From: Rosistilla carotiformis
Lineage (GTDB): Bacteria; Planctomycetota; Planctomycetia; Pirellulales; Pirellulaceae
DNA length: 64,000 bases
Assembly: GCF_007753095.1 (NCBI RefSeq)
Contig: NZ_CP036348.1
Span: forward strand, 6,487,411-6,551,410
Reading direction: 5' to 3'
The notes under the pieces are model-generated. The model was not told the origin of the DNA. It saw nothing but the letters and a program-made list of their open reading frames with translations, and did no database searches. The position numbers and the translations under genes were made by a program. Shown piece by piece: positions 1 to 8,240 of this stretch (position 1 is the first letter of the stretch; the number at the start of each line of letters is the position of its first letter).

Positions 1-2
1 AC

Positions 3-386
3 GACGACGCGCCGCCGGAAGAGCGGATGTTGATCAATCGCAAGATCACTCAACAATTGAACCGTCGTCTGGGACTGAAGCTGACCGATGCGTTCTGCGG
101 TTTCAAAGCCTATCGCGTCGACGCGTTGCGGAAGCTGCGGATCACCGATCCTGGGTATGCGATGCCGTTGCAATTGTGGGTCGAAGCGGCATTGGCCGAT
201 CTGTCGGTCGTCGAACTCGCCGTCCCGCGAATCTACTTGGATCTCAGCCGTTCGTTTGGCGGATCGTTGGACCACGCGGAAACCCGGCTGGCGTATTATA
301 ATCGTGTCCTGGAAGATGCGATTACGTCGGCCTGTCGTGAAGGTCGCAAGCTGCCCCGACGCCGAGAACTGTGCCCCGACGCGTGA
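3..386 (+). CDS. Family 2 glycosyltransferase, C-terminal part (5' truncated by window edge)
   Basis: The reading frame is already open at base 3, so only the C-terminal 127 residues are visible. They resemble the end of DPM1/GtrB-like family 2 glycosyltransferases, which move a sugar from a nucleotide donor to a lipid carrier or other acceptor at the inner membrane: NRRLGLKLTDAFCGFKAYR matches the 'D..cGFra..r' segment that follows the catalytic core, and PLQLWVEAALADLSVVELAV matches the strand that ends the fold. The nucleotide-binding N-terminus lies outside the window. It overlaps the next gene by 16 bases, so the two are probably co-transcribed. The family assignment is good; the substrate is unknown. 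Confidence 0.75.
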   Translation, partial: DDAPPEERMLINRKITQQLNRRLGLKLTDAFCGFKAYRVDALRKLRITDPGYAMPLQLWVEAALADLSVVELAVPRIYLDLSRSFGGSLDHAETRLAYYNRVLEDAITSACREGRKLPRRRELCPDA

Positions 387-2035
387 CCACGATCAACGAA
401 GAACCCTATCGATCCTACCGCGTGCCGCGGGCCCACCGCGATTGGTTGATCGACCCGCCGCTGGATGCGAACGCCGATGCGTTGGCAGAAAATTTGCGCA
501 ACGCCGCCGATTGGAACCTGCAGATCGGGGGCCAGTCGATCGCGTCGTTTCGCAAACGCGCACGCCATGAATTGATCCACACCGCGATCGATTACGTCTC
601 TTCGTATCGCGATCTGCCCAACATCTGTTCCAGTTGTTCGACCGATCGGCCATTGGTCATGGCCGGTCATCAACCCGAACTGTTCCATCCGGGCGTCTGG
701 TTCAAGAACTTTGTCCTCTCCCAGTTGGGACAGTCGCTGTCGACGATGGCGATCAATCTGATTGTCGACAACGATATCTGCCGCGCTCGATCGATCCGAG
801 TCCCGACGCTGCGCAGCGGCAAACCGGCGACCGAGACGATCGCTTTTGATCGTCCTTCCGCCGTCGTCCCCTACGAAATGGCGGATATCGACGACCGCGA
901 GGCGTTCCAAACGTTCGGCCGCCGCGTCGCGCGAACGATCGCTCCCCTGGTCGACCATCCCTGCATCGAACAACTGTGGCCCGAAGCGGTCCAAGCGGCA
1001 GATCGGACCGGCAACATCGGACTTTCGCTGGCGCAATCGCGTCACCAAATCGAATCACAACTGGGACTATCGACGCTCGAGGTTCCGTTGAGCCGATTGT
1101 GCGAAGGCCCCGCGTTTTGCGAGTTTGTGCTCCATCTGATCCGCGAACTACCACGGCTGCACGATTGTTACAACGAATCGGTCGTCGCCTACCGGATCGC
1201 GCATCACATCCGCAGCAACTCCCACCCCGTGCCCGAGCTCGCTTGCCGCGACGGTTGGTACGAAGCGCCGCTGTGGATCTACGACGAAACGAATCGCCAA
1301 CGCCGGGCGCTCTTCGCGCGAGTCAGCGACGAAAAGATCGAGCTGAGCGATTTGGCATCGACGCATTTGACGATCTCCAATCATGGCGATCCCTCCGCGA
1401 CGGCAGCGGAACTGCTTGAGCGACTTCAGAATAACGTGCGGCTTCGTCCCCGCGCGTTGGTCACGACGATGTACGCTCGACTGGTCCTGTCGGATCTGTT
1501 CCTGCACGGCATCGGTGGCGGCAAATACGACCAATTAAACGATACGATCATCCGCCGTTTCTTCGACATCGCGCCACCGCACTTCACCGTCCTCTCGGCA
1601 ACCTTCACTCCGCTGGGCGAATCGGTTGGAAGTGATGACGCCAGTTCGGATCAACTGCGTCAATCGATCCGCCGCACGCGATTTCAGCCCGAACATTTTG
1701 CCGATCAAGCCGATCTGCCGATCGATCTGGTGCAGGAGAAGCGTGAACTGTTGAGCGACATCCCGCCGCGTGGCGACAAACAGTCGTGGCATGATCGGAT
1801 CACCGCGATCAACACCGACCTGTCGGCTCGTCTGGATGACCTCCGCTGGCAACTGGCCGATCAATTGAACCAGGTCAATCGTCGCGAAGCGCAACGACGC
1901 CTGCTCTCATCGCGCGACTATTCGTTTTGCATCTACCCGTTGCAGGAGATGGGAGAGATGTTTGCCGCCATCGCGCGCGGCGAAGCGAATCCCCTTGGCC
2001 AGCAAGAGGTCGCGACGACGCCGCGGCACGCTTGA
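371..2035 (+). CDS. Uncharacterised protein with BshC-like segment
   Basis: A 554-residue soluble protein with no signal peptide. Residues 96-120 contain MAGHQPELFHPGVWFKN, which resembles the (T)GQQ.GLF.GPLY segment of BshC, the proposed cysteine-adding enzyme of bacillithiol synthesis. The following NLIVDNDICRARSIRVP has the place and feel of BshC's W-AGEDHDF-E segment, and the length fits BshC (about 540). A helical stretch near the C-terminus (HDRITAINTDLSARLDDL and onward) fits BshC's coiled coil. The resemblance is motif-level only, and no bshA or bshB is visible here. It overlaps the glycosyltransferase upstream and is followed 33 bases later by a SAM-binding protein, so it may instead modify a glycan or lipid made by this operon. 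Function unproven. Confidence 0.75.
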   Translation: MPRRVTTINEEPYRSYRVPRAHRDWLIDPPLDANADALAENLRNAADWNLQIGGQSIASFRKRARHELIHTAIDYVSSYRDLPNICSSCSTDRPLVMAGHQPELFHPGVWFKNFVLSQLGQSLSTMAINLIVDNDICRARSIRVPTLRSGKPATETIAFDRPSAVVPYEMADIDDREAFQTFGRRVARTIAPLVDHPCIEQLWPEAVQAADRTGNIGLSLAQSRHQIESQLGLSTLEVPLSRLCEGPAFCEFVLHLIRELPRLHDCYNESVVAYRIAHHIRSNSHPVPELACRDGWYEAPLWIYDETNRQRRALFARVSDEKIELSDLASTHLTISNHGDPSATAAELLERLQNNVRLRPRALVTTMYARLVLSDLFLHGIGGGKYDQLNDTIIRRFFDIAPPHFTVLSATFTPLGESVGSDDASSDQLRQSIRRTRFQPEHFADQADLPIDLVQEKRELLSDIPPRGDKQSWHDRITAINTDLSARLDDLRWQLADQLNQVNRREAQRRLLSSRDYSFCIYPLQEMGEMFAAIARGEANPLGQQEVATTPRHA

Positions 2036-2068
2036 TCCTGCCGCCGGTCACAGCCAACGTCTGCTCGC

Positions 2069-2968
2069 ATGAACCGAATCCTGCACTCGCAATCGCAACA
2101 CAACCTGCAGTCTCGCGACGGATGGGATTGTGCTCGCGAGCACCGCCGCCGCGTGATGGCGATGCTGTTGGATAACGCTTCGCCATCGAAGCGCTTGTGC
2201 GTTCTAGGAGCCGGAAATTGCAACGACATCGAACTCCCCGAACTCGCCGATGCCTATCGCGAAGTCGTGCTAGTCGATCTCGACGGCGATGCGATGTTGC
2301 GTGGAGTGGAGAAACAATTCTCTGGCGCCTCGTCGCCACAGCGGACTGCAAAAATCAAAACCGTCGTCGGCGACCTGACTGGAATTTCAGAGCTGTTGTC
2401 GCAAGCTGTCGATGCGCCGCAGGATGTCGATTCGATCGTCGCTGCGATCGAAGACCGATTGCAGCAACCGCCCGACGCCTTGCGGACGGAGCGTTTCGAT
2501 ACGGTCGCGTCGGTCTGTCTGTTGAGCCAGTTGGTCCATAGCGTCACCGAAACGATCGGGGCACACGCACAGTTGCTGTCGATCGTTCAAGCGGTCCGGC
2601 AACAACATCTGCATCTGTTGCGACATCTGATGCAGCCCGGCGGCCGCGGAATCTTGATCACCGATTTCGTTTCATCGCTGACCGCGCCCCAGCTGCCTCA
2701 TGTTCCGAGCGACCAAATGCCGCAATACGTTCGACAATTGCTGAACCAACAAAACTTCTTTACCGGTCTGAATCCGGCGGTACTCGCCCACCAAATGCAA
2801 ACCGATTCGCAATTTGCCGACGGACTGCAGCGATTGCAATCGACATCCCCTTGGATTTGGGACTTCGGACCGCGACAGTATGCGGTGTGTGGATTTCAGT
2901 TCGACACCCGCCGCGACGCCCCGCCGGACGCGAGCCCTCAACCACCGCAAAGAAACAACGATGTCTGA
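2069..2968 (+). CDS. Predicted SAM-dependent methyltransferase-like protein
   Basis: A 299-residue cytosolic protein. RLCVLGAGNCNDIELPELA (about residues 42-60) is a Rossmann motif I (GxGxxxD-like loop), and EVVLVDLDGDAM puts an acidic residue at the end of strand 2, as in class I methyltransferases. RFDTVASVCLLSQLVHSV matches the region of motif IV and PGGRGILITDF motif VI. No substrate domain is recognisable. The next gene starts inside its stop region (start codon at 2961, stop ending at 2968), so translation is likely coupled. I infer a methylation step in the same pathway as the flanking glycosyltransferases. Confidence 0.7.
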   Translation: MNRILHSQSQHNLQSRDGWDCAREHRRRVMAMLLDNASPSKRLCVLGAGNCNDIELPELADAYREVVLVDLDGDAMLRGVEKQFSGASSPQRTAKIKTVVGDLTGISELLSQAVDAPQDVDSIVAAIEDRLQQPPDALRTERFDTVASVCLLSQLVHSVTETIGAHAQLLSIVQAVRQQHLHLLRHLMQPGGRGILITDFVSSLTAPQLPHVPSDQMPQYVRQLLNQQNFFTGLNPAVLAHQMQTDSQFADGLQRLQSTSPWIWDFGPRQYAVCGFQFDTRRDAPPDASPQPPQRNNDV

Positions 2969-4322
2969 TTCCGCCCGCTGCTGCAGCCTGCCTCTGCGGT
3001 TGATCCTGCCGTTGATGTTGCTTGCCTTATTGGTTCGCGGTGGCGTGATGGCGTGGCGGTACGATCATTTGCAGCAGGATCCCGACGCCTACCGCTTGCT
3101 CGCGGAGAACCTTGCCAATCACAACGTCTATGGTCAAGTCGACGCCGACGGGCAAGCGCGTCCCACCGCCTTCCGGCCTCCCGGTTATCCGTGGCTGCTC
3201 TCTTGGTTCGTCACCGACGGACAACTCGGTTCGCCAGCAGCGGCCGCGCTCAATCTGGCCTTTGGTTTGGCAACGGTTGGCCTAGTCTTCGCGATCGGAT
3301 CGCGGCTGCAGTCCCAGGCGACGGGCTTTGTCGCCGCGGCATTGGTTGCGATCGATCCGATCCTGCTGGGTCAATCGACGCTGGTGATGACCGAAACGCT
3401 TGCGACGATGTTGGCTGCGCTGATCTGGTGGCAGTTTCTCCGCAACGAAGCGACGCTGCAGCCTGCCGGCACCTCAACGTCAACGCTTGCCTGGTCGCTG
3501 GCACTAGCCGTCGGCTTGGCCGCGGGGTTCTTCTGCCGGCCGGTCTTTATCGTCTGGGCCGCCTGGATGTTGCTGATGCTGTTCCTGCGAGGCCGACGTC
3601 AAGTCGGACGAACGGCGATCACGATCGCAACCGTTGGATTGGTGATGCTCCTTGCCGTCGGTGGCTGGACGTGGCGGAACCAATCGGTGATGGGCAAACC
3701 GATCTGGGCGACAACGCATGGCGGATACACGCTGCTGCTGGGGAACAATCCTTCGTTTTACGAATACCTTGCTGAAGCAAAGGTCGGCGAGAAGTGGGAC
3801 GCTGCATTTTTTCACCGACGGTGGGCCGATCGTTTCTCCGCCGACCCACGGGAGCCAGCCTTCTGGACCGCCGAAACGATCGACACCTCACACGCGGCGG
3901 CTCCCTTAGGTGAGATCGACGACGATCGCCTGGCCTACGAATCTGCCAAGGCGACGATTCACCGACAGCCACAAATGTTTGTCGCCAGTTGCCTGGTGCG
4001 GCTCGGCCGGTTGTGGTCGCCGATGCCTCACGCCGGCGATTACTCGAACCTGCTGCGCTACGCCATCGGCAGCTTTTATGTAGCCCTTTTCGCCTGCTGC
4101 CTGCTGGGAATCTGGCGACTCGGCCGACGCCTGATGTCACCGGCTTGGATGGCGATGCTGCTGTTAGCCGTTGCGCTCAGCTGCGTCCATTCGATCTACT
4201 GGAGCAACATGCGGATGCGGTCGCTGGCCACGCCGCTGATCGCCGTCGTGGCAGCAGTCGGAATCCTCGGCGATCGCCAGCGACAATCTTCCCAGACCTC
4301 GCCAATCGTTCCGCTGGAGTAA
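2961..4322 (+). CDS. ArnT/PMT-like integral membrane glycosyltransferase
   Basis: A 453-residue polytopic protein. The start at 2961 is chosen because the protein then opens with MSDSARCC and a first membrane helix (LPLRLILPLMLLALLVRGG), whereas the frame upstream reads through the previous gene. After the first helix comes a periplasmic loop with DPDAYRLLAENLANHNVYG and RPPGYPWLL, the acidic residue plus 'R.PgYP' pattern of the GT-C/PMT_2 superfamily. About ten further hydrophobic segments follow, with FCRPVFIVWAAWMLLMLFL typical of the family. These enzymes transfer sugars from polyprenyl-phosphate carriers on the periplasmic side. The GT2 protein at the window start could supply that carrier-linked sugar. 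The 3' end is 19 bases from a convergent gene. Confidence 0.8.
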   Translation: MSDSARCCSLPLRLILPLMLLALLVRGGVMAWRYDHLQQDPDAYRLLAENLANHNVYGQVDADGQARPTAFRPPGYPWLLSWFVTDGQLGSPAAAALNLAFGLATVGLVFAIGSRLQSQATGFVAAALVAIDPILLGQSTLVMTETLATMLAALIWWQFLRNEATLQPAGTSTSTLAWSLALAVGLAAGFFCRPVFIVWAAWMLLMLFLRGRRQVGRTAITIATVGLVMLLAVGGWTWRNQSVMGKPIWATTHGGYTLLLGNNPSFYEYLAEAKVGEKWDAAFFHRRWADRFSADPREPAFWTAETIDTSHAAAPLGEIDDDRLAYESAKATIHRQPQMFVASCLVRLGRLWSPMPHAGDYSNLLRYAIGSFYVALFACCLLGIWRLGRRLMSPAWMAMLLLAVALSCVHSIYWSNMRMRSLATPLIAVVAAVGILGDRQRQSSQTSPIVPLE

Positions 4323-4341
4323 TAACGACTGCCTAGCAACG

Positions 4342-5634
4342 CTATTCGGGAAGCTCTTGGTTTCGCGTTTCGGGCATCATCAGAATGATCACCACTCCGA
4401 CCAGGAACAGCGTCGACAGTCCCAGCACTGCGTACCGCAGCTGCATATCGGGCTGCTCTTTTAACCACCCTGAAAACAACAGCACTGGAACGGCAAGCAT
4501 TCGACCGCCGTTGAAGCAGAAGCTGGCACCGGTCGCTCGCAGATGCGTCGGGAACAACTCGGGAAAGTAGATCGCGTAACCGGCATGCATGCCGAGGGTC
4601 AAGAAACCGAAGACTGGCAGAATGAAAAGCATCTGGGTGTAGGACTGCGGAACAAAACAAACGACGGGTACGATCAGCAGGGCCAGCAATTGAAAGCCGA
4701 CGAAGGCGGGCTTGCGGCCGAAGCGAGCGGCGATCGGGCCAAAGGCCAGCAGCCCCAGTCCGCCTCCGGAAGCCTGCACGATCCCATAAGCGAACTTCGC
4801 CATCCCGCCGACGTCTTCCGCCGCGGTCCCGGTCCGCAGCAACAGCTCTTTGACAAGATCCTGCCCGGCGACCGTAACCGACCAAAACGTCCCCAACCCG
4901 ACAGCGGCAAGCATCAGGCCGCCAAAGGCGCGGCCCGACCAGCGAGGGTTCAGCAACAGATCGCGAAAACTGCCGGCGAGATGTTTATTCGATTGTTCCG
5001 CCTCTTGATCGACCTGCTGTTGCCAACGCTCCGGTTCTTTCACACTCGCCCGAACCCAGACGATCAGCAGCGCCGGCAGCACCCCCAACAGGTACGCGTT
5101 CCGCCACTGCGTTGCAACCAAGATTCCGGCCAACGCGGCCAACCAGGTTCCCAGGATGCTCGACGCATGGAAGATACTGGCCGCTTGAGCCCGTGCTTTG
5201 CTCGGAAAGACCTCAGCGACCATGCTGGCGGCCACCGCCCATTCGCCCCCAATTCCGAGCGCGACCAAAAATCGCAGCACGCCAACTTGATAGATATCGT
5301 TGGCGAAATAGGTTAGTCCAGAAAAGATCGAATAGAGCAGGATCGTGACGATCAGGATCGGCCGCCGACCGTAGCGATCGGCCAGCGAGCCAAAGACCAA
5401 CCCACCGACGGTTCCTCCCAACAAGAAGATCGCGAGAAACCGATCCCCCCAACCTTTGACCGCCGCCTGGTCGCCCTGCAACAGTTCCGACAGCATATCG
5501 CCTCGGGTGATGTTGAAGATCTGGCCTTCATAGACATCGAACACCCAGCCCGCCGATGCGATGATCAAGACCAACCACTGGTAGCGCGAGATCCCGGAAT
5601 ACCAACGTGTGGTATCGGTCTGAGGACTGGACAT
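4342..5634 (-). CDS. MFS transporter (sugar/organic-acid porter type)
   Basis: A 430-residue inner-membrane carrier of the major facilitator superfamily with about 12 hydrophobic segments. The loop 2-3 signature is clear: GLVFGSLADRYGRRPIL. GIGGEWAVAASMVAEVFP is the helix 4-5 pattern of sialic-acid/organic-acid porters, and GPIAARFGRKPAF is the duplicate signature between helices 8 and 9. The start at 5634 leaves 13 bases after the upstream stop; a start at 5664 would overlap the preceding gene. The gene runs in an operon with the TauD-like dioxygenase, so I infer that it imports that enzyme's substrate or a related acid. The substrate cannot be read from the sequence. Confidence 0.85.
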   Translation of the reverse strand: MSSPQTDTTRWYSGISRYQWLVLIIASAGWVFDVYEGQIFNITRGDMLSELLQGDQAAVKGWGDRFLAIFLLGGTVGGLVFGSLADRYGRRPILIVTILLYSIFSGLTYFANDIYQVGVLRFLVALGIGGEWAVAASMVAEVFPSKARAQAASIFHASSILGTWLAALAGILVATQWRNAYLLGVLPALLIVWVRASVKEPERWQQQVDQEAEQSNKHLAGSFRDLLLNPRWSGRAFGGLMLAAVGLGTFWSVTVAGQDLVKELLLRTGTAAEDVGGMAKFAYGIVQASGGGLGLLAFGPIAARFGRKPAFVGFQLLALLIVPVVCFVPQSYTQMLFILPVFGFLTLGMHAGYAIYFPELFPTHLRATGASFCFNGGRMLAVPVLLFSGWLKEQPDMQLRYAVLGLSTLFLVGVVIILMMPETRNQELPE

Positions 5635-5647
5635 AATATTTCCGGGG

Positions 5648-6649
5648 CTAGACGGTGGCGGCAAACGAATGCGTGTTCATTTCGGCAAGCGACGCGACCA
5701 CTTTACGCGTGCCGACAAATGGCGATCGAGCGTGCATCGTGACCGTGTTGTCGAGGATGACCACATCGCCGACCTGCCATTCCAAATCGAAGGCGAGCTC
5801 TTCGGCCAACTGGGCCGCTCGGCGAACCGCATCCCCATCCAACGGGCTTCCGTCGGCATGGCGAATCGCACCCGACGGATCGTTGCTCGGATCCTTCCAA
5901 CCGCAATAGGCAGCGATCATTTGATTGAAGAAGCTCTTGCGACCATTGCCGAGATCCATCACCGCGGGCAGCGGAGGGGTCGTCGCTCGCAAGCTCTCCC
6001 CTTCGAGCCACTCCCAGGAATAATTCAGCTCGCGGAGCCGCGCTTCGGCCCCCTCGCGATCGGCAACGCCCAGCGTGCTTCGCCAGCTGCGTCCCATCCC
6101 GCTATTCGCATCGTCATCGTTGGGCATCACGTTGGTATAGGTGAGTCCCTTCTGCTCGCAAGCTTGGGCGAATTCGGGGCACTCCGCCGCCAAGCGTTCC
6201 CACAACACATCGCTGCGGCAGATCGGCGTCGCACCTCCCTGGTCGGCCGCGATTTCGCAACTGAACATGATCCACTTGGGGAACAGCGGCGTTTGCGCCA
6301 TCTCGTGGTGGAAGTAGATCCGCACTTCGGGTGGCGCTTCGTTGGCGGAGAAAACCCGATCGGTCCGATTGATGCGAACCGCGTTGGAGAGCGACTTCTT
6401 GTAGGGGAAGTTCTCTAACCGAAGCGACTGGATGATCGCATCGAAGCCCTCCGCATTTTCGACCGGGAAATCGCGAAGCAGCACGGCGCCGTGCTGGTTG
6501 GCAAGACCAAGGATCTCGTCGCGGTGCTCCGCAACCCAATCGGACGCCGCGGCAAGCGTCGCGTCGGGCTCCGAACAGACAAGTGCATAGGGGAAGACCG
6601 AATCGCCGTAGGTCTGTTGTTTGTCGACCGGCGCAGGAGCGATATTCAT
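5648..6649 (-). CDS. TauD/TfdA-family Fe(II)/2-oxoglutarate dioxygenase
   Basis: About 333 residues from the start at 6649 (an alternative start at 6682 adds 11). The family oxidises small substrates such as taurine, herbicide ethers or betaines using iron, oxygen and 2-oxoglutarate. The iron ligands are visible: YFHHEMAQ gives the HxE/D-type pair, and the distal His lies in DNTVTMHARSPF, followed by the 2-oxoglutarate-binding Arg in GTRKVVASL. GAVLLRDFPVENAEGFDAI is the usual N-terminal 'G..llRgf' segment. The MFS gene follows 13 bases after the stop, so uptake and oxidation are probably co-expressed. The substrate is unknown; similarity looks closest to syringomycin/SyrP- or TfdA-like members rather than to taurine dioxygenase proper. 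Confidence 0.87.
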   Translation of the reverse strand: MNIAPAPVDKQQTYGDSVFPYALVCSEPDATLAAASDWVAEHRDEILGLANQHGAVLLRDFPVENAEGFDAIIQSLRLENFPYKKSLSNAVRINRTDRVFSANEAPPEVRIYFHHEMAQTPLFPKWIMFSCEIAADQGGATPICRSDVLWERLAAECPEFAQACEQKGLTYTNVMPNDDDANSGMGRSWRSTLGVADREGAEARLRELNYSWEWLEGESLRATTPPLPAVMDLGNGRKSFFNQMIAAYCGWKDPSNDPSGAIRHADGSPLDGDAVRRAAQLAEELAFDLEWQVGDVVILDNTVTMHARSPFVGTRKVVASLAEMNTHSFAATV

Positions 6650-6952
6650 GATTGAACTCACGTGCAGAAAGAGCAGTGGCATTCACGTCCGGCTGGGATT
6701 TCGTCGCGGCAGTTGGGGGAGGGACGACGTTCACGATCGCGTGGTGAGCAATTGTGAGAAACCCTGTGGGGCGCAAACGGAAACTTTGGAGGGCGGGTGG
6801 TAGCGATCGAGCTACAAGCAATAACATAACCGAAATAGAAGGCCGCGTGGTCGTCTGTGCAAAAAACAAGCGACGCGTATTTTGGCAACTGGGCGGGCGG
6901 TTGGTCCAGCGGATCTGCTTCAGCAAACCATTTGAGAAAAGGAAATTGAGGG
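6650..6952. other. Divergent intergenic region, no gene seen
   Basis: About 300 bases separate the divergent dioxygenase and Gfo/Idh genes and must carry both promoters. I see no open frame with coding character, no strong inverted repeat and no clear -35/-10 pair. If the dioxygenase starts at 6682 the gap shrinks by 33 bases. Confidence 0.5.
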
Positions 6953-7999
6953 ATGAGTGATCGACCGGTGAGATTTGGGCTGATCGGATTTGGAGCCTGG
7001 GGCCAACATCATGCAAACGCGATTACCGTCACCGACGGAGCGGAACTGGTGGCGATCGCGGCTCGCAGCGACACATCGGTCGCCGCGGCGAAAGAGAAGT
7101 ATCCCGACGCCGCGGTCTACAACGACTACCGCGAACTTGTCGCGCGCGAAGATATCGACTTTGTCGACGTTGTCGTCCCCAGCCACTTGCATCACGCGGT
7201 GGCAACGGCGGTCTTGCAAGCGGGCAAGCATCTGCTGTTGGAAAAACCAATGGGCGTGTCGATGGACGAATGCGATGACATGATCCGGATCGCAAACCAG
7301 CAGAAGCGATTGTTCGCCGTCGGCCACGAACTGCGATTGTCGTCGATGTGGGGCAAAGCGAAGGAACTTATCGACGAAGGCTTTATTGGCGATCCGCTGT
7401 ACGCATTGGTCGAACTGTCTCGAAACCCGTATCGCCAGGGAGCCGATGGCTGGCGATATGATATCGATCGCGTTGGCAGCTGGATCCTAGAAGAACCGAT
7501 CCACTTCTTCGACCTTGCCCGCTGGTATCTGGAGCGTTCGGGGCAGCCGGAGCGAATCTATGCGACCGCTAATTCGCGGCAACCGGGGCGTCCCGAACTA
7601 CAGGACAACTTCAGCGCGATCATGCACTTCAGCGGCGGCAGCTATGCCGTCGTCTCGCAAACCTTGGCCGCGTTTGAACATCACCAGACCGCCAAGATCA
7701 CCGGAACCAAGGGCGCGCTGTGGGCGTCGTGGTCCGGTGCCCAGGACCGCACGCGGCACCCGACCTTCTCGCTGCGCGGATTCGATGGGAACGAGGTGGT
7801 AACGATTCCGATCGACAAGCCGACCGGCGAGCTTTTCGAACTCGAAGACCAAGTCGCCCGAGTCGTCCAGGCGCATCGCAGCGGCGTGCCGTTGCACTGC
7901 ACCGCCGAAGATGGCCGCTGGTCGGTCGCGATGTGCTTGGCCGCGGAAGCCTCGGTTCGCTCGGGAAACATCGTCTCAATCGGCGACTATATAAGCTGA
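6953..7999 (+). CDS. Gfo/Idh/MocA-family NAD(P)-dependent oxidoreductase
   Basis: A 348-residue cytosolic protein. RFGLIGFGAWGQHHA is the N-terminal dinucleotide-binding loop (GxGxxG-like). FVDVVVPSHLHH and AGKHLLLEKPMGVSMDECD give the family's nucleotide-site strand and the catalytic-lysine motif EKP. RVGSWILEEPIHFFDLARW carries the conserved 'H..D' of the substrate domain, the usual place for the catalytic His/Asp pair. The family oxidises or epimerises sugars, inositols and related compounds. A purine-rich AAGGAAATTGAGGG stretch precedes the start. It is transcribed away from the dioxygenase/MFS pair, and a shared catabolic role is possible but not shown. Confidence 0.9.
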   Translation: MSDRPVRFGLIGFGAWGQHHANAITVTDGAELVAIAARSDTSVAAAKEKYPDAAVYNDYRELVAREDIDFVDVVVPSHLHHAVATAVLQAGKHLLLEKPMGVSMDECDDMIRIANQQKRLFAVGHELRLSSMWGKAKELIDEGFIGDPLYALVELSRNPYRQGADGWRYDIDRVGSWILEEPIHFFDLARWYLERSGQPERIYATANSRQPGRPELQDNFSAIMHFSGGSYAVVSQTLAAFEHHQTAKITGTKGALWASWSGAQDRTRHPTFSLRGFDGNEVVTIPIDKPTGELFELEDQVARVVQAHRSGVPLHCTAEDGRWSVAMCLAAEASVRSGNIVSIGDYIS

Positions 8000-8138
8000 C
8001 CGCAGGGGATTTGCTTGCATTCGAAACGGCGTCCATTGTGTCCCGGAAGTTAAAAAACTTTCTGTGGCTTCGATCGGACCTGCTGTGGAGAGCTGCGAAA
8101 ACGCGGAATTCTGAGGATGCTAGCAGGTGAGTTTGATG

Positions 8139-8168
8139 TTGTGGCTCGCATGTTTCTATTTCTATACT
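8139..8168 (+). promoter_or_regulatory. Possible sigma70-type promoter ahead of the LptD-like gene
   Basis: TTGTGG at 8139-8144 and TATACT at 8163-8168 are separated by 18 bases, an acceptable -35/-10 arrangement about 70 bases upstream of the LptD-like gene. The -35 half is poor. This is a pattern match only. Confidence 0.25.
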
Positions 8169-8240
8169 CCGCCCCGATTCTCCCCGGTATCGCTGCGCAC
8201 GAAGCGGCAGCGATCGAATCTATTTTTGAACAGGTAGCTT

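Noticed and set aside
4543-5316. 257-residue ORF on the plus strand
   Set aside because: Antisense to the MFS gene; rich in Gln, Arg and Pro as shadow frames are.
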